From Solirubrobacteraceae bacterium (GTDB lineage: Bacteria > Actinomycetota > Thermoleophilia > Solirubrobacterales > Solirubrobacteraceae): a stretch of 9,980 bases of DNA. Below the pieces are notes generated by a model that saw only the letters and a list, made by a program, of their open reading frames with translations, had not been told where the DNA came from and searched no databases. Made by a program: the position numbers and the translations under genes. Shown piece by piece: positions 1-5,044 of the stretch. Positions within the stretch are counted from its first letter, which is position 1, and the number at the start of each line of letters is the position of its first letter. The DNA lies in the NCBI GenBank assembly GCA_025455895.1, contig JALOLQ010000034.1:1-9980 (forward strand), in the 5' to 3' direction.

Positions 1-81
1 CATGGCGAGGCTGTCGGGCAGGTCGAGCGCCCCGTCGTCCACGCCCGGGAGCAGGTGGCAGTGCAGGTCGATGAGGCCCAT
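1..81 (-). CDS. CpsB/YwqE-type tyrosine-protein phosphatase, N-terminal 27 codons only
   Basis: Reading leftwards from the ATG at 81, the frame is open to the window edge and encodes 27 residues. They begin MGLIDLHCHLLPGVDDGA and continue to LDLPDSLAM. The D-x-H-x-H-x-L-P-G-x-D-D-G signature (D5, H7, H9, P12, D15, D16, G17) right at the N-terminus is that of the PHP-fold, metal-dependent tyrosine phosphatases CpsB/Wzh (streptococci) and YwqE (Bacillus). These dephosphorylate the autokinase controlling capsule or exopolysaccharide chain length. The HxH pair would bind active-site metal. The start coincides with the usual start of the family. A TAGCCT hexamer lies 8 bases before the ATG (90-95, minus), a possible -10. 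The gene is divergent from the dehydrogenase at 128 with 46 bases between starts. Only the N-terminus is visible, so family assignment rests on this one motif. Other PHP-domain phosphoesterases are the alternative. Confidence 0.72.
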   Translation of the reverse strand, partial: MGLIDLHCHLLPGVDDGALDLPDSLAM

Positions 82-127
82 CGGGACGCAGGCTACGCGC
101 CGGGCGGCCGTCTGCGACGATCGCCGC

Positions 128-994
128 ATGGCCCAGGACCGCTACGAGGTGGACGGCAAGGTCGCGCTGATCACGGGCGGTGCCCGCGGCATCGGCTTCG
201 CGAGCGCGCGCGCCCTGGCGCAGCGCGGCGCGCGCGTGGTGATCGTGGACCTCGAGCAGTCGGCCTGCGACGAGGCGGCAGCCGCGCTCGGCGGCGAGGC
301 GCTCGGGATCGCCGCCGACGTGACCGACCTCGGGGCGCTCCAGGCCGCGGTCGCCACGGCGGTGGAGCGCTTCGGGGGCGTGGACGTCGTGATGGCCAAC
401 GCGGGCATCGCCTCGCGCGGCGCCACCTTCCGGGCGATGTCGCGGGAGGCCTTCCACCGCGTGCTGCGGGTGGACACCGACGGCGTCATCCACACGGTCG
501 AGGCGGCGATGCCGGAGATCGTGCGCCGCCGCGGGCAGTTCGTGCTCGTCGCCTCGGTCTACGCGTTCGTCAACGGCGTGGGGACGACGCCGTACGCGAT
601 GAGCAAGGCCGCCGTCGAGCAGCTCGGTCGCGCGCTGCGGGTCGAGCTCGTGCGCCACGGCGCGAGCGCCACGGTCTGCTACTTCGGGTTCATCGATACC
701 GAGATGGTCCAGCGCGGGATCGACCAGGACCCGCTCGCCGACGAGCTCAAGGCGACGCTGCCCGCGCCGCTGCGCAAGCGCCTGCAGCCCGACCAGGCGG
801 GCGAGGCGGTCGCGCGGGCGATCGAGCGCCGCGCGCCGCGGGTGATCGTGCCGCCGGTCTGGCGCGTGATGTTCCACCTGCGCGGCCTGCTCGGCCCGGT
901 CCTCGACCGCTACATGGAGCGCAACGCGCGCCTGCAGTCGATCGCGGGGCAGCTCGACGAGCGCGCCGGCGAGGAGCAGCCGACGACGGCCTGA
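128..994 (+). CDS. Short-chain dehydrogenase/reductase (SDR), NAD-type, classical
   Basis: This is a 288-residue Rossmann-fold oxidoreductase, slightly longer than the 250-residue classical SDR norm because of a C-terminal extension. Visible motifs are the cofactor loop TGGARGIG (16-23), an acidic D41 closing beta-strand 2 (IVDLE, which favours NAD over NADP), D64 in ADVTD, NAG (91-93), catalytic S143, and Y156-x3-K160 in YAMSK. Two departures from the classical set are D116 where the tetrad Asn normally sits (VDTDG), and FG (186-187) in place of the PG turn after beta-6, in CYFGFIDTEM. A basic, Pro-containing tail (about 233-275) probably caps the substrate pocket. The frame is open back to the window start, but homology begins only at MAQDRYEVDGKVALITGG, so the ATG at 128 is chosen. 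No convincing Shine-Dalgarno is visible. It is divergent from the phosphatase and convergent with the beta-helix gene. The substrate cannot be told from sequence; this type acts on alcohols or ketones, often steroid- or terpenoid-like. Confidence 0.92.
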   Translation: MAQDRYEVDGKVALITGGARGIGFASARALAQRGARVVIVDLEQSACDEAAAALGGEALGIAADVTDLGALQAAVATAVERFGGVDVVMANAGIASRGATFRAMSREAFHRVLRVDTDGVIHTVEAAMPEIVRRRGQFVLVASVYAFVNGVGTTPYAMSKAAVEQLGRALRVELVRHGASATVCYFGFIDTEMVQRGIDQDPLADELKATLPAPLRKRLQPDQAGEAVARAIERRAPRVIVPPVWRVMFHLRGLLGPVLDRYMERNARLQSIAGQLDERAGEEQPTTA

Positions 995-996
995 GC

Positions 997-1013
997 CGGG
1001 CGCTCAGCGCCCG
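997..1013. terminator. GC hairpin between convergent genes, possible bidirectional terminator
   Basis: CGGGCGCTCAGCGCCCG is a perfect 8+8 inverted repeat around one base (or a 7-bp stem with a 3-base loop). It lies just after the dehydrogenase stop (992-994), and its loop is the stop codon of the convergent beta-helix gene (TCA, 1004-1006). There is no T-tract on either side, so intrinsic termination is an inference from placement and stem strength. Confidence 0.5.
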
Positions 1014-2527
1014 CGGCGCCGCGGCGCGCAGGTGCGGTAGCGCCGGGTGTCCGAGACGCGGCGCCCGTCGGTGGTGGTGACCGTCACCTTCACCGTGAAG
1101 CGGCCCTTCGGCAGCCCGCGCAGGTCCACGGGCGCCGTCAGCCGCCTGCCGCGCACGACGCGCGCGCGGCGCCCGTTCACCAGCACCGTCGCCTGCTGCA
1201 GCGTCACGCCCTTCGGGGCTCGCAGCCGGATGCGGAACGCGCGCCGGCTCACGCAGCGCCGGGCCGGCGGCAGCGTCAGGACCGAGGCGACGGTGAGCTT
1301 CGGCGGCGTGGGCTTGACGGCCGGCGCCGGGGGCGGCGCCGGCGGGGGAAGCGCCGGCGGGGGCAGCGCCCCGGCGACGGCGCCAACCTCGTGGGCGCCG
1401 AGGTCGCAGGCGGCGCCCGTCGCGACGCCCTGGCGGGGGAAGCCGCGCTGGTCGAGCGCGGGGCAGGACGCGAACGCTGCACGGTCGAGGGCGGGGCTGC
1501 CCGGACCGGGCGCGCGCGTGTCGGTGGGTCCGCCGGTGTCGGCGAGCGGGGCGAGGAGCGGGTCGGCGCTGAGGTCGCCGGGGGCGGTGAAGGCGCAGTC
1601 GGCCGCGTCCGTGGCGAGGTTCGCCGTCGACGTGATGACGACCGAGTTCACGAAGCACTCGTCCGTGGCGGCATCGGTGGCGTTGCCGGCGACGATCGTG
1701 CGCTGCACGGTCGCGTCGTCGTTGAAGAAGATGCCCGCGCCCTGGCTCTTGGTGCCGACGGCGCGGTTGCCGGCGAGCGTGACGTTCACGAGCGTCGTGG
1801 GGTCGTTGGCGAACAGCCCCGCGCCCTGCGGGAACGAGCTGCCCCCGCCGGTCCCGTCGATGGTGTTGCCGGCGATCGTGACGTTGATGAGCGTCGCCGG
1901 GGCGTTGACGAAGATCCCGGCGCCCTGCGGCTTCCAGACGTCGCCGGCGATCGAGGAGCTGCTGTTGCCGGCGACCAGCACGCGCTCGAGCGTCGTCGGG
2001 CCGCTGAGGAAGACGCCGCCCGCCTGCCGGCTCGCCGGCCCGGGCTTCGTCGTCGCGTTGCCGACGATCGCCGCGTCGTGCAGCGAGAGCGTCGCGCCCG
2101 AGAACAGCCCGGCGCCCTGGCCGACGCCGCCGCCCCCGGTGAGCGTCACGCCGGAGACCTCGACGGTGGTCCTCGAGTCGAGCTCGAGCACGCGGTCGGT
2201 CCCGCCGGCCTGGATCACCGTCGAGCGCGCGCCCGCGCCGACGAGCGTCGCCGACTGGCGGACGTCGAGGTCGCCGCCGCCCGTGTCGTCGCCCGGGTCG
2301 GGCAGCGTGAGCGGGTACGTCCCGGCGGGCAGCACGATCGTGTCGGCGACGACGGGGACGTCCTCCTCCTCGACGTTCGAGGCCGCGACGGCCTCGCGCA
2401 GCGAGCAGTCCGCGTCACAGGCGCCGTCGAGCGTGTCGGCGGTCTTCGTGACGGTGAACGTCGCCGCCGTGGCCGGGCCGGGAGCCAGCAGGAGCCCGGT
2501 CACCAGGGTGACCAGCATCCAGCGCAT
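1004..2527 (-). CDS. Exported right-handed beta-helix protein (CSLREA / choice-of-anchor Q type)
   Basis: This is a 507-residue protein predicted to be secreted and displayed at or beyond the cell surface. A signal peptide occupies residues 1 to about 21 (MRWMLVTLVTGLLLAPGPATA, AxA cleavage). It is followed by FTVTKTADTLDGACDADCSLREAV, with the CSLREA motif at 41-46 that marks this class of extracellular beta-helix proteins. Residues 137-282 hold five 21-residue units beginning QGAG[IL]F (one QAGGVF) and ending GN (137-157, 168-188, 201-221, 234-254, 262-282), read as beta-helix coils. Residues 322-380 (DPLLAPLADTGGPTDTRAPGPGSPALDRA, then CPALDQRGFPR and CDLGAHE) match the choice-of-anchor-Q pattern. 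A Pro-rich linker (389-410) leads to a basic C-terminal domain (411-507) with C425 and C500, a likely disulfide, ending RRRGR. No catalytic residues of a polysaccharide lyase are evident. It has its own promoter and is not obviously co-transcribed with the dehydrogenase upstream. The role is unknown; adhesion or matrix binding is plausible. Confidence 0.9.
   Translation of the reverse strand: MRWMLVTLVTGLLLAPGPATAATFTVTKTADTLDGACDADCSLREAVAASNVEEEDVPVVADTIVLPAGTYPLTLPDPGDDTGGGDLDVRQSATLVGAGARSTVIQAGGTDRVLELDSRTTVEVSGVTLTGGGGVGQGAGLFSGATLSLHDAAIVGNATTKPGPASRQAGGVFLSGPTTLERVLVAGNSSSSIAGDVWKPQGAGIFVNAPATLINVTIAGNTIDGTGGGSSFPQGAGLFANDPTTLVNVTLAGNRAVGTKSQGAGIFFNDDATVQRTIVAGNATDAATDECFVNSVVITSTANLATDAADCAFTAPGDLSADPLLAPLADTGGPTDTRAPGPGSPALDRAAFASCPALDQRGFPRQGVATGAACDLGAHEVGAVAGALPPPALPPPAPPPAPAVKPTPPKLTVASVLTLPPARRCVSRRAFRIRLRAPKGVTLQQATVLVNGRRARVVRGRRLTAPVDLRGLPKGRFTVKVTVTTTDGRRVSDTRRYRTCAPRRRGR
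1682..2119 (-). repeat. Five imperfect beta-helix coil repeats inside the CSLREA protein
   Basis: Residues 137-282 of the beta-helix protein contain five 21-residue units of identical length. Each starts with QGAGLF, QAGGVF, QGAGIF, QGAGLF or QGAGIF, has a T-L/V step at its centre, and closes with V-G-N or A-G-N. Unit starts are spaced 31, 33, 33 and 28 residues apart. The Asn at the end of each unit would stack as an asparagine ladder, as in known parallel beta-helices; that is an inference from the spacing. Confidence 0.75.
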
Positions 2528-2533
2528 CGGGCC

Positions 2534-2562
2534 AGTGTGCTCCGAACTTGACAGGGTGTCAA
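2534..2562 (-). promoter_or_regulatory. Promoter of the beta-helix gene, probably giving a leaderless mRNA
   Basis: On the minus strand a perfect TTGACA (2562-2557) is followed after 17 bases by CACACT (2539-2534), a weak -10. Six bases later comes the ATG at 2527. A transcript starting at the normal distance would begin at or next to the A of the ATG, so no leader and no Shine-Dalgarno are expected. The only purine run (GGAG, 12 bases upstream) is too far for a good ribosome site. Confidence 0.5.
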
Positions 2563-2563
2563 G
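2547..2563. promoter_or_regulatory. Perfect 7-3-7 palindrome over the -35 box, candidate operator
   Basis: CTTGACAGGGTGTCAAG is a perfect inverted repeat (7-bp arms, 3-base centre) in the 61 bases between the minus-strand dehydrogenase (stop 2589) and the beta-helix gene (start 2527). One arm is the -35 box of the beta-helix promoter, so a dimeric repressor bound here would block RNA polymerase. It could alternatively fold as a weak terminator for the upstream methyltransferase-dehydrogenase transcript, but no T-tract follows. Confidence 0.5.
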
Positions 2564-2588
2564 GTGCCAGGTTCGCGCCGGCCCGCGC

Positions 2589-3416
2589 TCAGCGCTCGAG
2601 CATCGCCCGGCGGCCGAGGCGCTCGAACGCGCGCGCGGGGAGCAGCCGGCGCATGAGCACGGCGTAGCGCTCGTCGAGGCTCCCGGCGGTCGCGCGCCGC
2701 GGCGGGCGCCCGGCCGTCACGGCGCGCGCGATGACGCGGGCGACGACGTCCGGGCCGGCCGCCTCGCGCTCGTCGCGGACCATGATCCCCACCGCCCCAC
2801 GGTGCGCGGCGGTGTAGGGCGATCCCGCATCCTCGCCCGCGTCGCGGCGCGCGTCGGTGAAGCCGGTGCGGATGTTCCCGGGCTCGACGAGCGTGACGTG
2901 CACGCCGAGCGGCTCGACCTCGTAGGCCAGCGCCTCGGCCCAGCCCTCGAGTGCGAACTTGCTCGCCGTGTAGTAGGCCTGGAACGGGATCCCGAAGATC
3001 CCCGCGAGCGAGCTGAGCACGACGACGAGCCCGTGCGGGCCCGCGCGCAGCGCCGGGAGCGCGGCGCGGGTGACGCGCACCGTGCCCCAGAAGTTCGTCT
3101 CGAGCTGGGCGCGCGCGGCATCGAGCGGGGTCGTCTCGACCGGGCCGCTGAGCCCGTAGCCGGCGCCGGCGACGAGCGCGTCGAGCCGCCCGTGCTCGCC
3201 GAGCACCCGCTCGAGGCCCGCGGCGACGGCGTCGTCGTCGGTCACGTCCATCGCCAGCCCGTGGACACCGAGCGGCGCGGTGCCGCGGCGGCTCGCTCCG
3301 ATCACCGTGTGCCCGAGCTGCGCGAGCGCCGTCGCGCTCGCGGCGCCGATCCCGGACGAGGCGCCCGTGACGAGCACCACGGGGCGCAGGATCCCGGCGG
3401 GGCGGCGGCGGGGCAT
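2589..3416 (-). CDS. Short-chain dehydrogenase/reductase (SDR), NADP-type, classical
   Basis: This is a 275-residue classical SDR. Motifs are TGASSGIG (17-24), ASRR after beta-2 (R43/R44, which favours NADP), D57 in MDVTD, tetrad N108 (NFWG), S136, Y149 and K153 (YTASK), and the P179-G180 turn followed by NIRTGF. The spacing matches sterol/retinol-type SDRs with the wording VxPGNIRTxF. One oddity is that the usual NNAG is VAGAG (82-86), losing the structural Asn. The start at 3416 is supported by GAGG (3428-3425, minus) 8 bases before the ATG and by the 18-base gap after the methyltransferase stop, so the two genes very likely form one transcript. The last bases form GCGCTCAGCGC around the stop codon. 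The substrate is unknown; lipid, sterol or ketone reduction are typical of near relatives. Confidence 0.92.
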   Translation of the reverse strand: MPRRRPAGILRPVVLVTGASSGIGAASATALAQLGHTVIGASRRGTAPLGVHGLAMDVTDDDAVAAGLERVLGEHGRLDALVAGAGYGLSGPVETTPLDAARAQLETNFWGTVRVTRAALPALRAGPHGLVVVLSSLAGIFGIPFQAYYTASKFALEGWAEALAYEVEPLGVHVTLVEPGNIRTGFTDARRDAGEDAGSPYTAAHRGAVGIMVRDEREAAGPDVVARVIARAVTAGRPPRRATAGSLDERYAVLMRRLLPARAFERLGRRAMLER

Positions 3417-3424
3417 GGCGCGAG

Positions 3425-3428
3425 CCTC
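3425..3428 (-). promoter_or_regulatory. Ribosome binding site of the second SDR
   Basis: GAGG on the minus strand sits 8 bases before the ATG at 3416, inside the 18-base gap after the methyltransferase stop. It fixes the start codon and supports independent ribosome loading within a two-gene operon. Confidence 0.55.
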
Positions 3429-3434
3429 GCAGAC

Positions 3435-4202
3435 TCAGGGGCGCCGCGCGGACACGAACTGCGCCGCCCCGGCCACGCCGACGCGCACGCGCTCGAGGCC
3501 GCGCAGGCGCAGGCCCTCGGCCAGCTCGTCGCGCGTGAAGAGCCGCACGCCGCTCACGGCGCGCACCACCGCGCGGGACGGCGCGACCGGCAGCGGTCCG
3601 CGGTGGACGCTCGCCAGCAGTGCCACACGCCCGCCGGGGGCGAGCACGCGCACGACCTCGTCGAGTGCGCGCCACGGGTCCTCGATGAGGTAGAGCGCCG
3701 CGAAGCAGCAGACGGCGTCGAACGTGCCGTCGCGGAACGGGAGCGCCATCGCGTCGCCGCGCACGTAGGCGAGGTTCTCCGGGCCGTCGGCCGCCGCCGC
3801 GCGCTCGAGCATCGTCGCCGACGCGTCGAGGCCGACGGCGAGCCCGTCCGGCGCGACCGCCTGCGCGAACGCGCGCGTGAACGCCCCGGTCCCGCAGGCG
3901 ACGTCGAGCACGACGTCCTCGTCGTAGAGCTCGAGCATCTCGGTCGCCGTGCGCTCCTCACCGTCCTGCCCGAGCCCGCCGAGCATGAACGCGCGCGCGG
4001 CGAGCGGGCGCCACCAGCGCTCGTAGATCACCGGCAGCGCGCGGCTCACCATCAGCCGCTGGCCCGGGTGGGCGCCCGTCGGGTCCTGCTCGCCGAGCAC
4101 GTCGAGGACGCCGGGGCCGGTCGTCGCCGCGGCGCGGCGAGCCGCCGCGGTCAGGAGGCGGCGCGTGCGGGTCTCGGCGCTCGTCGCGCGGGCGCGGGCC
4201 AT
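3435..4202 (-). CDS. Class I SAM-dependent methyltransferase (UbiE / Methyltransf_11-like)
   Basis: This 255-residue protein transfers a methyl group from S-adenosylmethionine to an unidentified acceptor, presumably in the cytoplasm. Motif I is VLDVACGTGAF (98-108). The acidic residue binding the SAM ribose is D126 (VGLDASATML), and D150-A151 in the GDAMALPF stretch corresponds to the adenine-contacting motif II. FDAVCCFAALYLIEDPWRALDEVVRVLAPGGRVAL (161-195) is the usual motif III region. An N-terminal segment of about 90 residues (with VIYERWWRPLAARAF) precedes the Rossmann core. The frame is open to an ATG at 4292, but that would overlap the divergent collagen-like start, and those 30 residues look non-coding. 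The ATG at 4202 gives a normal product. It is the first gene of a two-gene unit with the SDR at 2589-3416, so the pair could carry out successive modifications of one molecule; that is an inference from layout. Confidence 0.9.
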   Translation of the reverse strand: MARARATSAETRTRRLLTAAARRAAATTGPGVLDVLGEQDPTGAHPGQRLMVSRALPVIYERWWRPLAARAFMLGGLGQDGEERTATEMLELYDEDVVLDVACGTGAFTRAFAQAVAPDGLAVGLDASATMLERAAAADGPENLAYVRGDAMALPFRDGTFDAVCCFAALYLIEDPWRALDEVVRVLAPGGRVALLASVHRGPLPVAPSRAVVRAVSGVRLFTRDELAEGLRLRGLERVRVGVAGAAQFVSARRP

Positions 4203-4290
4203 GGGCGCATTCTCGCCGTTGGCGCGGCGGGATGCGCGCAGCGCTCCGTTCCCCGGTACGGTCGCGCTCCAACCGACCGAAGGGGCTTTC
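4203..4290. promoter_or_regulatory. Divergent control region, methyltransferase / collagen-like gene
   Basis: These 88 bases separate two divergent starts. Rightwards, AAGGGG (4280-4285) lies 5 bases before the ATG at 4291, the clearest Shine-Dalgarno in the window. TACGGT (4257-4262) fits an actinobacterial TANNNT -10 and would give a leader of roughly 20-25 bases; no good -35 is seen. Leftwards, GAGAAT (4214-4209, minus) lies 6 bases before the ATG at 4202 and could be a -10 of a leaderless message or contribute to a ribosome site. Confidence 0.4.
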
Positions 4291-4962
4291 ATGCGACGTG
4301 CGTTTCAGGGCCGTGCCGGAGTGGTGCTGGCCTTCGTCCTCGGCGTGACGGTGGCGGGCGCCGCCACCGCCGGCGCGGCGACCCTCATCACCGGCAAGCA
4401 GATCAGGGACGGGTCGATCGCCAAGCGCGACCTCGCGAAGTCCGTGCAGCGGCAGCTCGGCAAGCCCGGGAAGGCCGGCGCCACCGGGCCGCAGGGGCCG
4501 GCCGGGCCCGCGGGCGCCAAGGGCGCCGACGGTGCGCCTGGCGCCAAGGGCGCCGACGGCGCCGACGGCGCACCCGGGCCGTCCGACGCGTACGTCTCCC
4601 ACATCCCGGGCGGCCTGAACTCGGGCACCGGCGATGCGGACGTGACCTCCGTGGACGTTCCCGCCGGGAGCTACACGATCACGGCGAAGCTTTACGCCAT
4701 CCGGCCCGACAGCGTCGACCCGACCGATCTGCTCTGCTCGATCCTCCAGGGCACCAACCAGCTCGACTTCACGAACAGCGGCTTCAACACCAAGACCGCA
4801 GAGCCCTATGTGCAGCTGCCGTTCGCGGGCTTCGTGAAGCTCGACGCCCCCGGCACGATCCGGCTCTCGTGCAGCGGCAACGGCGTCGTCTTCCGGATGT
4901 TCGGGATCACGCTGATCGCGCAGAAGGTCGGCAAGCTCAACGACCAGTCGCCGACCGTCTAG
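4291..4962 (+). CDS. Exported collagen-like (Gly-X-Y) protein
   Basis: This is a 223-residue secreted protein. An n-region with RR and a hydrophobic, Ala-rich stretch (about 9-30) form a signal peptide or membrane anchor. Residues 33-48 read ITGKQIRDGSIAKRDL, a short motif I recall recurring just ahead of collagen-like or Ala/Gly regions in actinobacterial surface proteins. Residues 57-98 are 14 uninterrupted Gly-X-Y triplets (GKPGKAGATGPQGPAG onwards), with Pro, Ala, Lys and Asp in X/Y, able to form a short collagen triple helix. The C-terminal part (about 100-223) is rich in predicted beta-strands, with one Cys pair (C149, C194), and looks like a trimeric jelly-roll head of C1q/TNF type. 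That resemblance is only by length and position after the collagen stem. The start is fixed by AAGGGG 5 bases upstream. It is a single-gene unit closed by a strong hairpin. Its function is unknown; a trimeric surface protein is plausible. Confidence 0.88.
   Translation: MRRAFQGRAGVVLAFVLGVTVAGAATAGAATLITGKQIRDGSIAKRDLAKSVQRQLGKPGKAGATGPQGPAGPAGAKGADGAPGAKGADGADGAPGPSDAYVSHIPGGLNSGTGDADVTSVDVPAGSYTITAKLYAIRPDSVDPTDLLCSILQGTNQLDFTNSGFNTKTAEPYVQLPFAGFVKLDAPGTIRLSCSGNGVVFRMFGITLIAQKVGKLNDQSPTV
4459..4584 (+). repeat. Collagen Gly-X-Y repeat, including a 27-base tandem duplication
   Basis: Fourteen consecutive Gly-X-Y triplets are encoded here. Within them GGCGCCAAGGGCGCCGACGG occurs exactly at 4513-4532 and again at 4540-4559, a 27-base (nine-residue, GAKGADGAP/GAKGADGAD) period. 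Such identity at DNA level indicates recent slippage or duplication and a tract length likely to vary between strains. Confidence 0.85.
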
Positions 4963-4971
4963 GCGCCCGGA

Positions 4972-4999
4972 GCGGGGGCGGCCCTCGGGTCGCCCCCGC
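4972..4999 (+). terminator. Strong GC hairpin after the collagen-like gene
   Basis: GCGGGGGCG (4972-4980) and CGCCCCCGC (4991-4999) form a perfect 9-bp stem with a 10-base loop, beginning 9 bases after the TAG stop. Only a short CTT follows, so it is not a textbook T-tailed terminator, but this form is usual in very GC-rich genomes. Confidence 0.7.
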
Positions 5000-5008
5000 C
5001 CGCCCGGC

Positions 5009-5038
5009 TTGACTTCCGCGCGCCCCAGCCGGTAGGCA
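5009..5038 (+). promoter_or_regulatory. Promoter of the BNR/Ig-like protein gene, possibly leaderless
   Basis: TTGACT (5009-5014), an 18-base spacer and TAGGCA (5033-5038) lie directly after the preceding terminator, with the -10-like box ending 6 bases before the ATG at 5045. The geometry matches the beta-helix gene promoter (6 bases from -10 to ATG). The overlapping GGTAGG (5031-5036), 8 bases from the ATG, could instead act as a weak Shine-Dalgarno. Confidence 0.5.
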
Positions 5039-5044
5039 CCCGTC

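Noticed and set aside
2..127. N-terminal extension of the first SDR to the window start
   Set aside because: The extra 42 residues show no homology, overlap the phosphatase gene on the other strand and precede the normal SDR N-terminus.
2548..2576. Plus-strand promoter from the TTGACA at 2548
   Set aside because: The base 17 positions downstream is GTTCGC, no -10, and no plus-strand gene follows. The hexamer is the other arm of the palindrome.
4203..4292. Longer methyltransferase starting at 4292
   Set aside because: This start would overlap the collagen-like start (shared CATG) and its promoter/ribosome site; the added 30 residues look non-coding.
4459..4584. CRISPR-like or mobile repeat array
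   Set aside because: The repeats are in-frame Gly-X-Y codons with a 9-base basic period, fully explained by the collagen tract.
4972..4999. Small RNA or riboswitch from the 9-bp hairpin
   Set aside because: It is a single hairpin directly after a stop codon and before the next promoter, best explained as a terminator.
1047..5012. A 1321-codon open frame on the plus strand across four genes
   Set aside because: It is antisense to the beta-helix, second SDR and methyltransferase genes and out of frame with the collagen-like gene. Its product is Arg/Ala/Gly-rich with no domain, the usual by-product of extreme GC content.
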